64,000 bases of DNA from Ravibacter sp964559125 (GTDB lineage Bacteria > Bacteroidota > Bacteroidia > Cytophagales > Spirosomataceae), in assembly GCA_964559125.1 (NCBI GenBank), contig CAZLGW010000021.1:1-64000 (forward strand). Reading direction: 5' to 3'. Shown here in pieces: positions 46,102 to 54,943 of this stretch. The translations under genes were made by a program, and so were the position numbers. How positions within the stretch are numbered: the stretch's first letter is position 1; the number at the start of each line of letters is the position of its first letter. The notes beneath the pieces were generated by a model, which saw only the letters and a list, made by a program, of their open reading frames with translations, made no database searches and was not told the DNA's origin.

Positions 46102-48667
46102 CCGAAGCCAGGGAGATGATCCGGCTGTGGGAGAAAGCTCCGTCGGTATCCACCTGCCTGATGCGATAGTATACCTTCCCTGAAACCGGGGTCGGGTCGG
46201 TGAGGCTATAATTACCTGACCCGGTACTCCCGGCTATTACTGTATCTACTATACGGAATGTCCGGGCATCGGCGCTCCTTTCCACCTCATAATGCGACAC
46301 ATTCGTTTCTTCTGTCTTCCAGGTCAGCACGGCCCGGCGCTTTTCGCCGAGACGGCCTTCGAAGGAAATCCAACGGACTGGCAGCACACCGTCGGGATTT
46401 TCGTAGGCGCCCATGTCGATGGCATCGCCTGTTATCCTAAGGTTGCCCGCAAGGTCCGCCTCCTCTCCGGCTCCGAACGAACGGGAGAAGAGGGCGCCGT
46501 TATCTACCGCATCCCGGTATAGCTGGCTGTTGCCTGCATTGATGGCCGGAGAACCCGATTTCAGGGTAAAATCCCTTTCGCCCTCGTTCGTAAACAGGGG
46601 GTTGACATTTACTTTATTGTGGTCGTCGGCGCTGCCTGTGGTATAGTCTTGGGTAATGCTGTTCTTTAAAGTCAGCGTTGCGCCTTCGTCGGTTACGATA
46701 TCTGCACCCGGCACATTCGCGACGTTGCCCTTCTTGTTGTTCCAGAAAATGCTGTTATAGACTTTTGGCGAGGAATTGATACTGTACATACCCGATCCGT
46801 TTGAAGATCCGACAGGGGAATAAAGAATATTGCCGGCAATGGTGACGTTGACGATCTCCGGAGCGGAATTACCGCCGTTGTATATCCCTGCGCCGGAAAT
46901 GTTATTGCCGGCAATCCCGTTGCTGTAGATGACGGTATTGGTAATCAAAGGGCTACTACTGTCGTTATATATCCCCGCTCCCGACACCCCGGCCGTATTG
47001 TTCCGGATCACGAGGTTGTTCAGCCGCGGCGAAGCAAATACATTGCGTATGCCGCCGCCGGTGGGGTGTAACCCGTTGGTAATCGTGAAGCCGTCGAGGA
47101 CAGCCGATCGATTGATCCCTTCCGCTTCCGAGCCGAACACGTTCCAGATCACGGGCCTTTCACCCTCTCCATCCAGGACTGACCCCCCACCGTTGGCCGG
47201 ATCCGGCATAATACGGTCGTGGGACAGGTCTGTAATCCCCCTCTCCGGATCAAAGCCCCCGTAGATTTCAACCCCGTTTTTCATGATAAAACTGTGCTCG
47301 CCTACCGTGTAGGTTCCCACGGCTACAAATACTTTTTCGACACCGGCGGTATGAATGGCATCGTGCAGGTTGCCGGTAGCGTTGGCCCAGCTATCCCCGT
47401 TACCGAGGAGCGTGGCGGCAGGTTTCACATAGATGATGCCATCCGTAAGGACTGGTACAGGAGAAAACTCGTAAGCGCCCATGTCTATGATACCCCCGCC
47501 AAAATATCCATACACCCTGTTGTTCCCGGCCAGATCCTGAGTGGTTTCGTTCAGGCCATTGTAAAAACTGTTTTTTCCCGCATTAATCGCCGGAGAAGCC
47601 GGTGACAGCGTATAGACGTCTGCTGCAAACAGGGGATCCGTATTCACTTTGTTTTGATCTGTCGCATCGCCGGTGTCGTATCGCTGGGTAATACTGTTTT
47701 TGAGGGTAACCGACGAGTTGTCGTTTTCTATATCTGACCCGTCCACACCTGTCTGACCTCTCCGGCGATTACCCCAGAAGATGCTGTTGTATATCTCCGG
47801 CCGGGAATCGCCGGCATTGTACATTCCCCCTCCATACCTGGCCAGCAGGTTATCGGCTATCGTTACATTAATCAGTACAGGATTCGATCCTTCATTGGAT
47901 ATCCCGGCTCCGTAGCTTTCGAAATTAAGTCCGTTGTGACTGCACCTGTTCCCGGTAATCACTACATTGATGAGCTTGGGTGATGCATTGACATTCGCCA
48001 TTCCTCCTCCCCTGGAAGTCGCAACTTCCTCTGTGATGATTTCATTGTCTTTGATAATCACATTGATAAATGCAGGGCTGCTGTTTTGATTCAGCACCCC
48101 CGCTCCCCGGTTATTTTCACCCTTATTGTCTTTAATAACCAGGTTGCGGAATATCCCGGAAGAAGCGTAGGCATTGTATATACCTCCGCCGCCTTCGTCA
48201 GAATTTTGGCCATTTTTTAGTGTAAACCCGTCCAGAACGGCCGGGGCATCAGGCATCGGGTCGGCGTCGGTATACTTGTTCCGTACCACCCTTTCTGAAT
48301 ATTCCCCGTTCAGAACCGAACCTTCATGTGTTCCGTGGTTGGGCAGAATACGATGATGCGTTAAATCGGTAATGCCTACTGTAGGGTCAAAGCCGCCATA
48401 GATCGCTACGCCGCTCTTCATTCTGAGTCCGATAGCGGGAACGTCGTAATTTCCAACCGCGACCAATACAGTGTGTACGTTGGGGGCATTTATGGCGCCC
48501 TGCAGGTTATTGGTAGCAGCCTCCCAGTTTCTGCCATTGCCCAGGCTTGTTGGCCTTACATAAACAATGCCATCTGTAGGGACGATGGCTTGCGAGACGG
48601 CCGGGAGGCTTAACGTTAAAAGGATAATCGCGAAGATGATTTCAGATAGAGATATAAGTTTGCTCAT
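45869..48667 (-). CDS. T9SS surface beta-helix protein (paralogue 6 of 6, first in the array)
   Basis: 932 aa with a signal peptide (IIFAIILLTLSLPAVSQA) unlike the other paralogues. Two beta-helix modules begin near residues 35 and 412, and a linker near 760. The type A sorting domain is the same at the end as in paralogue 5. Module 2 (AVLDGFTITNGLHPTGGG, then NVFASPRLNNLVIRNN) is close to the later modules of paralogues 3 and 4. It starts 23 nt downstream of the small membrane-protein gene, so the array may be one very long transcript from there. Confidence 0.88.
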   Translation of the reverse strand: MSKLISLSEIIFAIILLTLSLPAVSQAIVPTDGIVYVRPTSLGNGRNWEAATNNLQGAINAPNVHTVLVAVGNYDVPAIGLRMKSGVAIYGGFDPTVGITDLTHHRILPNHGTHEGSVLNGEYSERVVRNKYTDADPMPDAPAVLDGFTLKNGQNSDEGGGGIYNAYASSGIFRNLVIKDNKGENNRGAGVLNQNSSPAFINVIIKDNEIITEEVATSRGGGMANVNASPKLINVVITGNRCSHNGLNFESYGAGISNEGSNPVLINVTIADNLLARYGGGMYNAGDSRPEIYNSIFWGNRRRGQTGVDGSDIENDNSSVTLKNSITQRYDTGDATDQNKVNTDPLFAADVYTLSPASPAINAGKNSFYNGLNETTQDLAGNNRVYGYFGGGIIDMGAYEFSPVPVLTDGIIYVKPAATLLGNGDSWANATGNLHDAIHTAGVEKVFVAVGTYTVGEHSFIMKNGVEIYGGFDPERGITDLSHDRIMPDPANGGGSVLDGEGERPVIWNVFGSEAEGINRSAVLDGFTITNGLHPTGGGIRNVFASPRLNNLVIRNNTAGVSGAGIYNDSSSPLITNTVIYSNGIAGNNISGAGIYNGGNSAPEIVNVTIAGNILYSPVGSSNGSGMYSINSSPKVYNSIFWNNKKGNVANVPGADIVTDEGATLTLKNSITQDYTTGSADDHNKVNVNPLFTNEGERDFTLKSGSPAINAGNSQLYRDAVDNGALFSRSFGAGEEADLAGNLRITGDAIDMGAYENPDGVLPVRWISFEGRLGEKRRAVLTWKTEETNVSHYEVERSADARTFRIVDTVIAGSTGSGNYSLTDPTPVSGKVYYRIRQVDTDGAFSHSRIISLASAGSDNLFAYPNPLRERATVELDDTYIGSTVSLINTAGIILEQLEVKQTTLKLDMQKYAPGIYLLRTSDGKVIKLLKE

Positions 48668-48690
48668 TGTTTATAGAAGGATTTCATTCG

Positions 48691-48846
48691 TTAATCGATA
48701 TTTAGCTTTAGTTCATTCCTTTGTTTTTCTATTTCCCGCAGCTCAATGTCGTAGTGCCGCCATATCAACCCCATGACGATTACAAGCAGGAGAAGAAAAG
48801 CAATCAGCAGGAGGAGCTTCTTGTCAGAAACATGAGGGCGACGCAT
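48691..48846 (-). CDS. Small single-pass membrane protein
   Basis: About 51 aa from ATG 48846 (in-frame ATGs at 48852, 48858 and 48873 are possible). After MRRPHVSDKK comes one membrane segment (LLLLIAFLLLLVIVMGLIW), then a charged, coiled-coil-like tail (DIELREIEKQRNELKLNID). A perfect TATGTTTG at the first ATG suggests initiation further in. No family is recognised. The hydrophobic-then-coiled plan resembles small scaffold or divisome-type proteins, but this is only shape. Confidence 0.5.
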   Translation of the reverse strand: MRRPHVSDKKLLLLIAFLLLLVIVMGLIWRHYDIELREIEKQRNELKLNID

Positions 48847-48866
48847 ATACATTTGCATTGGTACGA

Positions 48867-48898
48867 CAAACATAGCCCGGCTTTGCAGAGAAAGCCGG
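48867..48898 (-). promoter_or_regulatory. Possible promoter and hairpin ahead of the adhesin array
   Basis: On the minus strand TATGTTTG (plus 48867-48874) fits the -7 element, though no TTTG occurs 19 nt upstream. The perfect 8-bp inverted repeat CCGGCTTT/AAAGCCGG (48877-48884 with 48891-48898) occupies the spacer. It could be an operator, or the end of the regulator gene's transcript. Confidence 0.45.
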
Positions 48899-48940
48899 AA
48901 ATGACGCCTTACAAAATCCTTACATTTGATTGCGCCTGTT

Positions 48941-50635
48941 TTATGCGCTTCTGATCACTTCATCCAGGGAAGTGTTGTCGGAGAGGTTGAGCTTTTTGCG
49001 GATGCGGTGCCGTATTACCTGGATGGTATTGGGCGAGACACCCAGCATGGCTGCCATTTCTTTGGCCGAAAGGTTCAGCCGGGAGAGTACAAAATACCGT
49101 AGTTCGCCGATGGAAAGCTCCGGATATTTTTCTTTTGCCCGGGGGATAAATCCGGGGTAGGCTTTGTCAAACAGTAGTTGGAATGACTGCCAGTCATCTT
49201 CTGTCAGAATAGTACTTTGCTGCAACTCCTGGAAAATTTCTGCTTTATCTTCTTCCGAGCTGCGGTTCTGCAGTTGTTCTATCAGTTTGTTTTTTTCCAG
49301 GATGCTCTCGGTAAACCTGTTCAGGTTAAGCGCTGCTATTTCCAACTCCTGCGTAGCCGCCTGCAGCTTTATATCCTTGGCCAGCTGCCTTTTCCTTTGT
49401 ATGAAATAGGTAAGCACAGTTATGAAGCACAGGATCAGCACCAGCAGGATAAGCAGGTTCCGCTCGGCTATTTTCTGCTGCCTTTCCAGCGTAAATGCAG
49501 CCAGCTGCAGCTCTTCCTTCTGGCGGTCTACTTTTTGCTGCGCCCTCAGTACTTTCAGCGCGCTGAACTTTTCGTTATACTGGTTGAATGCCGTTACAGA
49601 CGAGTCTACATATTGCTTTGATCGTTCTGCGTCTCCGGTAGCGGCATACCATTTGCTCATAACGGGGTATAGAAGCCTCAGCCGGTCGGGTTGCTCCGCT
49701 TTTCTGATATGATGCTGTGCATGAGCGATAAATGTTTTTGCCAGGTCCAGTTTGCCATTGTCCCTGTAAATATCGGCCAGGATAATAGAGGCCCCCGCCG
49801 CACAGCCGTAATCGTTTTCGGCAACGGCGCCGTTGAAGTCGGTTTCCAGCAACGGTATGGCTTTGTCATATTGCTTCCGCAGGTACATATTGGCGCCCAG
49901 GTTGCCGGTGGCGATCCTTTTCCAGACGTTAGCCTCCGGAAAAGTAGTTTTCATTACTTCATTAAAGTAGTAGTCGGAGCTGTCAAGATCGTTGAGCTGC
50001 TGGTAGCATAAGCCCAGCGTATTTCTCGCATCGTTCATCACCATTGTATTAAATGGTGTTTCCGGCAATAGGATTGCTTTTTTGAAGTAATTCGCAGCCA
50101 GCGCATAGTCCTGGAAAAAATAATAGGACTTACCTATCTGCATCAGATCGCGGGCCATTTCCGGGTAATCGTCCGATCTGGCGGAAGCCAGCTCTTTGTC
50201 CAGCAGCAGATACTGCTCAAAAGCCAGCTCGTAATTTTTCTCGATTCCCCAGTAAAACTCCGCCAGTGCCCTTAAAGAGCGCGCTCTGAGGAAGTCTACA
50301 TTTTCCCGGGTAGTCAGTTCTAACTGTTCTGTAAGCGTCCTGAGCGATACTTCTTCCGGCTGACGTTGATAGAACGCATTCCAGAAAACCATGAAGAAAT
50401 CGACATTCAGCTCCAATCTCCTGTCTTTGTGCTCCCGGGCGAAGCTTTTTATTTCCTCCGCCCTCCGAACCCTCTGCACCGAATCCGGTATGTCTATCAG
50501 GTCCTTGTACATGGCGTGGATCCCTGTTACTTTTTCGGCATAAGGTTTGTGCAGCAACTGTTCATACTGGGCCGCCGCCAGCTTTGGAAAGAGAAAAACC
50601 GCTAAGAGAAAGAAAAAAAGCTTCAGACGGCACAT
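48941..50635 (-). CDS. TPR protein with membrane segment and LuxR-type HTH
   Basis: About 564 aa from ATG 50635 (an ATG at 50665 would place ten residues before the signal). A signal peptide (LKLFFFLLAVFLFPKLAAA) is followed by TPR repeats (~60-370, e.g. YFFQDYALAANYFKKAILL), one membrane segment (NLLILLVLILCFITVLTYFI), a coiled coil, and a C-terminal LuxR-like HTH (LNLSAKEMAAMLGVSPNTIQ, then VIRHRIRKKLNL). Such proteins can link an outside-facing TPR sensor to a cytoplasmic DNA-binding end in one chain. It lies between the adhesin array and the HTCS and is a good candidate regulator of the array, though this is inferred from position. Confidence 0.85.
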   Translation of the reverse strand: MCRLKLFFFLLAVFLFPKLAAAQYEQLLHKPYAEKVTGIHAMYKDLIDIPDSVQRVRRAEEIKSFAREHKDRRLELNVDFFMVFWNAFYQRQPEEVSLRTLTEQLELTTRENVDFLRARSLRALAEFYWGIEKNYELAFEQYLLLDKELASARSDDYPEMARDLMQIGKSYYFFQDYALAANYFKKAILLPETPFNTMVMNDARNTLGLCYQQLNDLDSSDYYFNEVMKTTFPEANVWKRIATGNLGANMYLRKQYDKAIPLLETDFNGAVAENDYGCAAGASIILADIYRDNGKLDLAKTFIAHAQHHIRKAEQPDRLRLLYPVMSKWYAATGDAERSKQYVDSSVTAFNQYNEKFSALKVLRAQQKVDRQKEELQLAAFTLERQQKIAERNLLILLVLILCFITVLTYFIQRKRQLAKDIKLQAATQELEIAALNLNRFTESILEKNKLIEQLQNRSSEEDKAEIFQELQQSTILTEDDWQSFQLLFDKAYPGFIPRAKEKYPELSIGELRYFVLSRLNLSAKEMAAMLGVSPNTIQVIRHRIRKKLNLSDNTSLDEVIRSA

Positions 50636-50695
50636 ATAGTTGAGTTCTGTCAAAAGAACAGGCACAGCAGACTTCGGCTTCTTGTTCTTTGGCTA

Positions 50696-50703
50696 CAAAT
50701 ATA
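50696..50703 (-). promoter_or_regulatory. -7 element of the TPR/LuxR regulator gene
   Basis: The minus strand reads TATATTTG, a full match to TAnnTTTG, about 60 nt before the chosen ATG. The -33 position has no clear TTTG. Confidence 0.5.
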
Positions 50704-50770
50704 AGCGTATTGCGCGAAATTGAGCCTTTTTCAAATCCATACCACCGGAATATCACGCGTCTGCTTCTGA

Positions 50771-50801
50771 TTTCGTCATATATCGTCTAACTTTATACTT
50801 G
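50771..50801 (+). promoter_or_regulatory. Promoter of the HTCS gene
   Basis: TTTC (50771-50774) then 19 nt then TATACTTG (50794-50801) is one mismatch off the consensus in each box. Transcription would start near 50808, leaving a leader of about 13 nt before ATG 50821 or 46 nt before ATG 50854. Confidence 0.6.
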
Positions 50802-50820
50802 TAGCGTCCGAAATAACGGG

Positions 50821-53800
50821 ATGCAATGGTCACAGGAGTACTTTCAGGTTAGAATGGACAGAAAAGGAAAGCATACCGGGGTGTCGGTAAGCAGGTGCCT
50901 GTGGTGTCTGCTGGTGATCCAGCTATTGGCAGCAGAGAGTTTTTGCGGTGTGGAAGTGACTAAAAACCTGTTTGCCGAAAAAGAATGTTATTTCCGGAAC
51001 ATATCCACTACCCAGGGGTTGTCCCAAAGTACGGTATTCTGCATCCAGCAGGACCATCTCGGCTTTATGTGGATGGGTACGCAGGACGGCCTCAACCGTT
51101 TTGACGGGGAGGAATTTAAGATTTTCAGAAACCAGAAGGACGACAGCACAAGCTTCAGTTCCAGCTACGTAAGGGCTCTTTTCCTCGACTCCGGCAACAA
51201 TCTCTGGATCGGCGGAGACAAGGGCATCAGTAAATACAGCTATGAAAAGCAGTATTTTGTTAACTATTACCTGCCCCATGCTTCGGGAGTCTGGTATGTT
51301 TCAGCCATTGCCGAAGGGCCGGATTCTACTGTTTACGTCGCAACAAGCTCGGGGCAACTATATAAAAAGGAGGGTGGAAAGGCGCTTTTTACAGAAGAAA
51401 AAATACAATGGCCGGACAAGGGGGTTACTGCTATCCGGAGCCTGCTGAAGCATCATGACGAGCTGTTTATCGGGACAAATGAAGGGTTGTATATATATGA
51501 CCTGAGACGAAAGACGCCTGATCTTCTGTCGCTGGGCAGGAACGAGCCGATGATTAACGATGTCTATGTAGACGCTGATGTGATCTGGATCGGGACAGAA
51601 GGAAGGGGGTTGTACCGCTACGGCCCTCAAAAAGGCGTATTCGTAAATTATATGCATAAACCCGGCGATCAGTCGGTCGTCACCGGGAATGATGTGAGGA
51701 GTATCAGGGCGGATCTGAACGGGAACCTGTGGATCGGTACGTTTTCAGGACTTACGATCTGGGATACCCGTCTGAACAGCTATCGTCATTACCACCAGGA
51801 CCCCGGGCAGCCTTATAGTATGAGCCATAACTCAGTCCGCCAGATTTACCGCGACAGGCAAGGCGGCATGTGGCTGGGTACCTATTTTGGCGGAGTAAGC
51901 TACTACCATCCCGAGCACATCAAATTCAACCTCCTGACCCAGAACCGCGGAAAGCTATCCCTGACCGACCAGGTGATCAACGTTATTTCCCAGGACGACA
52001 ACCAGAATTTCTGGATCGGCACCAACGACAAGGGGATCAGCTACTGGGACAGGCAGCGGGGTACTATCACCGGCTATTCGCAGACGGCTTCCGGGGCCCC
52101 GATCTTCCGGTCAAATAACATCAAGGCGATTCTGCGGCTCGGCGACGGAAGGCTTCTCATCGGTACGCACAACGGGGGACTCAATCTGTTCTCACCCAAA
52201 AATCCGGCCAACCGGATCTTCATGCATGATCCGCAGGATACGACCACCATATCCCCGGATATGGTGTATGCTTTGCTCAGGGATCATAGGGGTGAAATCT
52301 GGGTAGGTACCAGGACTGGTCTCGACCGGTTTGATCTCGCTACGCAGGCGTTCCGAAGGTTTACCCGGGAACACCCTGACCAGTTGTTTTCAAGCCGGAC
52401 CGTTACGTTCCTCCTGGAAGACTCCCGGCGCTACCTGTGGATAGGGACCACCAATGGCGTTACCAGGATCAGCCCCGACCGTAAAAGTGTAACGGCTTTT
52501 TCCGGCGACCGCTTTTCCAACGATGTCGTGACATGCCTGGCCCATGACGACGATCAATATCTCTGGATCGGCACGCGAAACGGGCTGAACTATATGGACC
52601 TGGAGACAGGACAAACCGGAATGGTGAGTGCCGGCGACGGGATACTCGAAGGTATCATCAGCAGCATACAACCCGATGAGGACGGCCTTCTCTGGATCTC
52701 AACCAACAGGGGGCTTGTCAGGTATGATCCGAAAACACAGAAAAAACAGCTCTTCGATACCAGGGACGGCCTTCAGAATAACCAGTTTATACTGACCTCT
52801 TCCTGTAAAGCTTCCGACGGGCTGATGCTCTTCGGCGGCATTAACGGTATCTCCTATTTCTATCCGGCCGAATTGCGGCTGCTGTCTTTTCCCCTCGAAA
52901 TCAGGCTTACCGCTCTCCATGTGCTGGGAAATGAAATGACAGCCGAACACCCGTTCGGGATATTGGAAAAACATATCAATTCCACGGGCTCCATCGTTTT
53001 ACAGCCCGATCATAGGCAGTTCAGCTTTTACTTCAATTCCTTTAACTACATATCTCCCAGCCGGGTAACCTACTTCTACTACCTGGAAGGATATGATACC
53101 GACTGGCAGGTAGCCGAAAGGGACCGTAATGCGTCTTATCACAACCTGCCTCCCGGAGAGTATACGTTTCATGTCAAGGCAGTGGGGCCTATGGGTGAAA
53201 GCAGCCCTGAAAAAGCGATCGGGATCAGGATCCTTCCGCCCTGGTGGAAGACGAACCTGTTTTATCTTGCGTCGGTACTCTTAACCGGCGCCGGAATTTT
53301 TTTAGCCTATAAATCTTCTACCGATCGTCTGAAAGCGCTGCACCAGCTGAGAATTGAAAGAATAGAGCGCGAAAAAGAAGTAGAGATCAACCAGATGAAG
53401 CTTGATTTCTTTACTCATATTTCCCATGAGCTGCGCACCCCTCTTACGCTGATCAAAGCGCCGCTCGACGAGATCAGGAGCGGGCAGCTCAACCGCTTCC
53501 GGTTACAGAAGAGCTATGACCTCATATCCCGCAATACGGAACGGCTGCTTGCCCTGGTGAACGAATTGCTGGATTTCCGGAAGCTGGATCTGAAATCAGG
53601 GCCGGGATCGCCTCAGAAGGTCGATCTGCCCGACCTGGTGGACGACATATTCCAGTCATTCCAGCTAATGGCTGAAAAAAAGCATATTTCCTATTACTTC
53701 GAAAAACCGGCCGCCGCTTATTACTTCATTGACAAAGGTATTTTCGAAAAAATCCTGGTCAATCTGCTGTCAAATGCCGTGAAATATACACCTGAAGGAG

Positions 53801-54942
53801 GAAAAATCACACTTTGTCTTGAAGCCCTTCCCGAACAGCTGACCCTGAAGGTAGCCGACAACGGTATCGGGATAGACGAAGACCATCAGAAGCAAGTGTT
53901 TGAACCCTTTTTCAGGGTCGATGAAAATAGCGAAAGCGTCGGGTCGGGTATCGGGCTTGCTTTCGTAAAGAAGCTGGTGACCAGCCTCGGTGGCCGGATA
54001 TCGCTCGAAAGTGTGAAAAACGGCGGGACGGTGGTGACGGTGGTTCTTCTCCTGAAACAGGTACATTCCGTTGAAGAAACCGGGCATATCGCAGAGGAAC
54101 TGCCCGATGGCGTATTTGTCAGCGACGTGCCTGACGAATTGTTGTCTAAGCTGGGGGTGCTGTCTGGAGAAAAAAAGAAAAATCTCCTGCTGGTCGACGA
54201 TAACCTGGAGATCACGGGCTATCTGAAAGGATACTTTGAACACCAGTACCGTATCGCAACTGCCGCCAGCGGATCGGAAGCCCTGCCGCTGGTACAGCAG
54301 GATTCTTTCGATCTGATACTATGCGATGTAATGATGCCGGGCGTAGACGGGGTCACGTTTTGCAACCACATCAAACAGGACATCCGTACTTGTCATATCC
54401 CGATTATATTGCTGACGGCAAAGGCGGGTATATCCCAGCAGATCGTAGGCATAGAAGCAGGAGCCGACGACTATATCACCAAACCTTTCTCCATTCAACT
54501 GCTGGAGTCGAAAATCACCAATCTTATCAGGAACCGGGAGCGCCTGAAGCAGTATCATTCCAGGTCTGAGGAAATCGACCCGGCAAAGATCACGCTGAAT
54601 CCCCTGGACGAGGCGCTGATCCGGGAGGTAATCGCCATAGTGGAGGCCCGTATAGAAGACCCTGATTTCTCGGTAGATAAGTTGAGCAGCGAGGTGGGAA
54701 TGAGCCGCTCGGCGCTCTACCTTAAACTCAGGGCCCTCACAGGAGAATCGCCTTCCGACCTGGTGAGGCGAATCAGGCTGGGATATGCAGCCAGGCTGCT
54801 GAAGACCAGGCAATACAATATTGCCGAAGTTGCTTTCCGCTCGGGGTTTAATTCCCCCGCTTACTTCTCAACCAGTTTCAAGCAGCACTACGGGTGCATG
54901 CCCAGCGAATATTATGCCAGCCTGTCGAAGAAAGAAAGTTAA
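50821..54942 (+). CDS. Hybrid two-component system sensor/regulator (HTCS)
   Basis: 1373 aa in one chain; a second ATG at 50854 would still keep the signal peptide. After the signal (LWCLLVIQLLAAES) come two-component propeller repeats (~50-720; many LWIGT and LGFMWMGTQDGLNRF units) and a Y_Y_Y domain (YYLEGYDTDWQ, ~755-805). A membrane segment follows (~810-835), then a histidine kinase with phospho-His near 869 in HISHELRTPL and an ATPase with DNGIGIDED. The receiver domain has Asp1169 (LCDVMMPG), and an AraC-type HTH lies at ~1270-1373. HTCSs bind oligosaccharides in the periplasm and activate nearby glycan loci. Here the likely inducer is a heparin/HS fragment, inferred from the neighbouring lyases. 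The stop is 1 nt from that of the convergent sulfatase. Confidence 0.95.
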   Translation: MQWSQEYFQVRMDRKGKHTGVSVSRCLWCLLVIQLLAAESFCGVEVTKNLFAEKECYFRNISTTQGLSQSTVFCIQQDHLGFMWMGTQDGLNRFDGEEFKIFRNQKDDSTSFSSSYVRALFLDSGNNLWIGGDKGISKYSYEKQYFVNYYLPHASGVWYVSAIAEGPDSTVYVATSSGQLYKKEGGKALFTEEKIQWPDKGVTAIRSLLKHHDELFIGTNEGLYIYDLRRKTPDLLSLGRNEPMINDVYVDADVIWIGTEGRGLYRYGPQKGVFVNYMHKPGDQSVVTGNDVRSIRADLNGNLWIGTFSGLTIWDTRLNSYRHYHQDPGQPYSMSHNSVRQIYRDRQGGMWLGTYFGGVSYYHPEHIKFNLLTQNRGKLSLTDQVINVISQDDNQNFWIGTNDKGISYWDRQRGTITGYSQTASGAPIFRSNNIKAILRLGDGRLLIGTHNGGLNLFSPKNPANRIFMHDPQDTTTISPDMVYALLRDHRGEIWVGTRTGLDRFDLATQAFRRFTREHPDQLFSSRTVTFLLEDSRRYLWIGTTNGVTRISPDRKSVTAFSGDRFSNDVVTCLAHDDDQYLWIGTRNGLNYMDLETGQTGMVSAGDGILEGIISSIQPDEDGLLWISTNRGLVRYDPKTQKKQLFDTRDGLQNNQFILTSSCKASDGLMLFGGINGISYFYPAELRLLSFPLEIRLTALHVLGNEMTAEHPFGILEKHINSTGSIVLQPDHRQFSFYFNSFNYISPSRVTYFYYLEGYDTDWQVAERDRNASYHNLPPGEYTFHVKAVGPMGESSPEKAIGIRILPPWWKTNLFYLASVLLTGAGIFLAYKSSTDRLKALHQLRIERIEREKEVEINQMKLDFFTHISHELRTPLTLIKAPLDEIRSGQLNRFRLQKSYDLISRNTERLLALVNELLDFRKLDLKSGPGSPQKVDLPDLVDDIFQSFQLMAEKKHISYYFEKPAAAYYFIDKGIFEKILVNLLSNAVKYTPEGGKITLCLEALPEQLTLKVADNGIGIDEDHQKQVFEPFFRVDENSESVGSGIGLAFVKKLVTSLGGRISLESVKNGGTVVTVVLLLKQVHSVEETGHIAEELPDGVFVSDVPDELLSKLGVLSGEKKKNLLLVDDNLEITGYLKGYFEHQYRIATAASGSEALPLVQQDSFDLILCDVMMPGVDGVTFCNHIKQDIRTCHIPIILLTAKAGISQQIVGIEAGADDYITKPFSIQLLESKITNLIRNRERLKQYHSRSEEIDPAKITLNPLDEALIREVIAIVEARIEDPDFSVDKLSSEVGMSRSALYLKLRALTGESPSDLVRRIRLGYAARLLKTRQYNIAEVAFRSGFNSPAYFSTSFKQHYGCMPSEYYASLSKKES

Positions 54943-54943
54943 A

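Noticed and set aside
23349..48667. CRISPR array or simple tandem repeat DNA
   Set aside because: Repeats are long, protein-coding and diverged; there are no short direct repeats with unique spacers.
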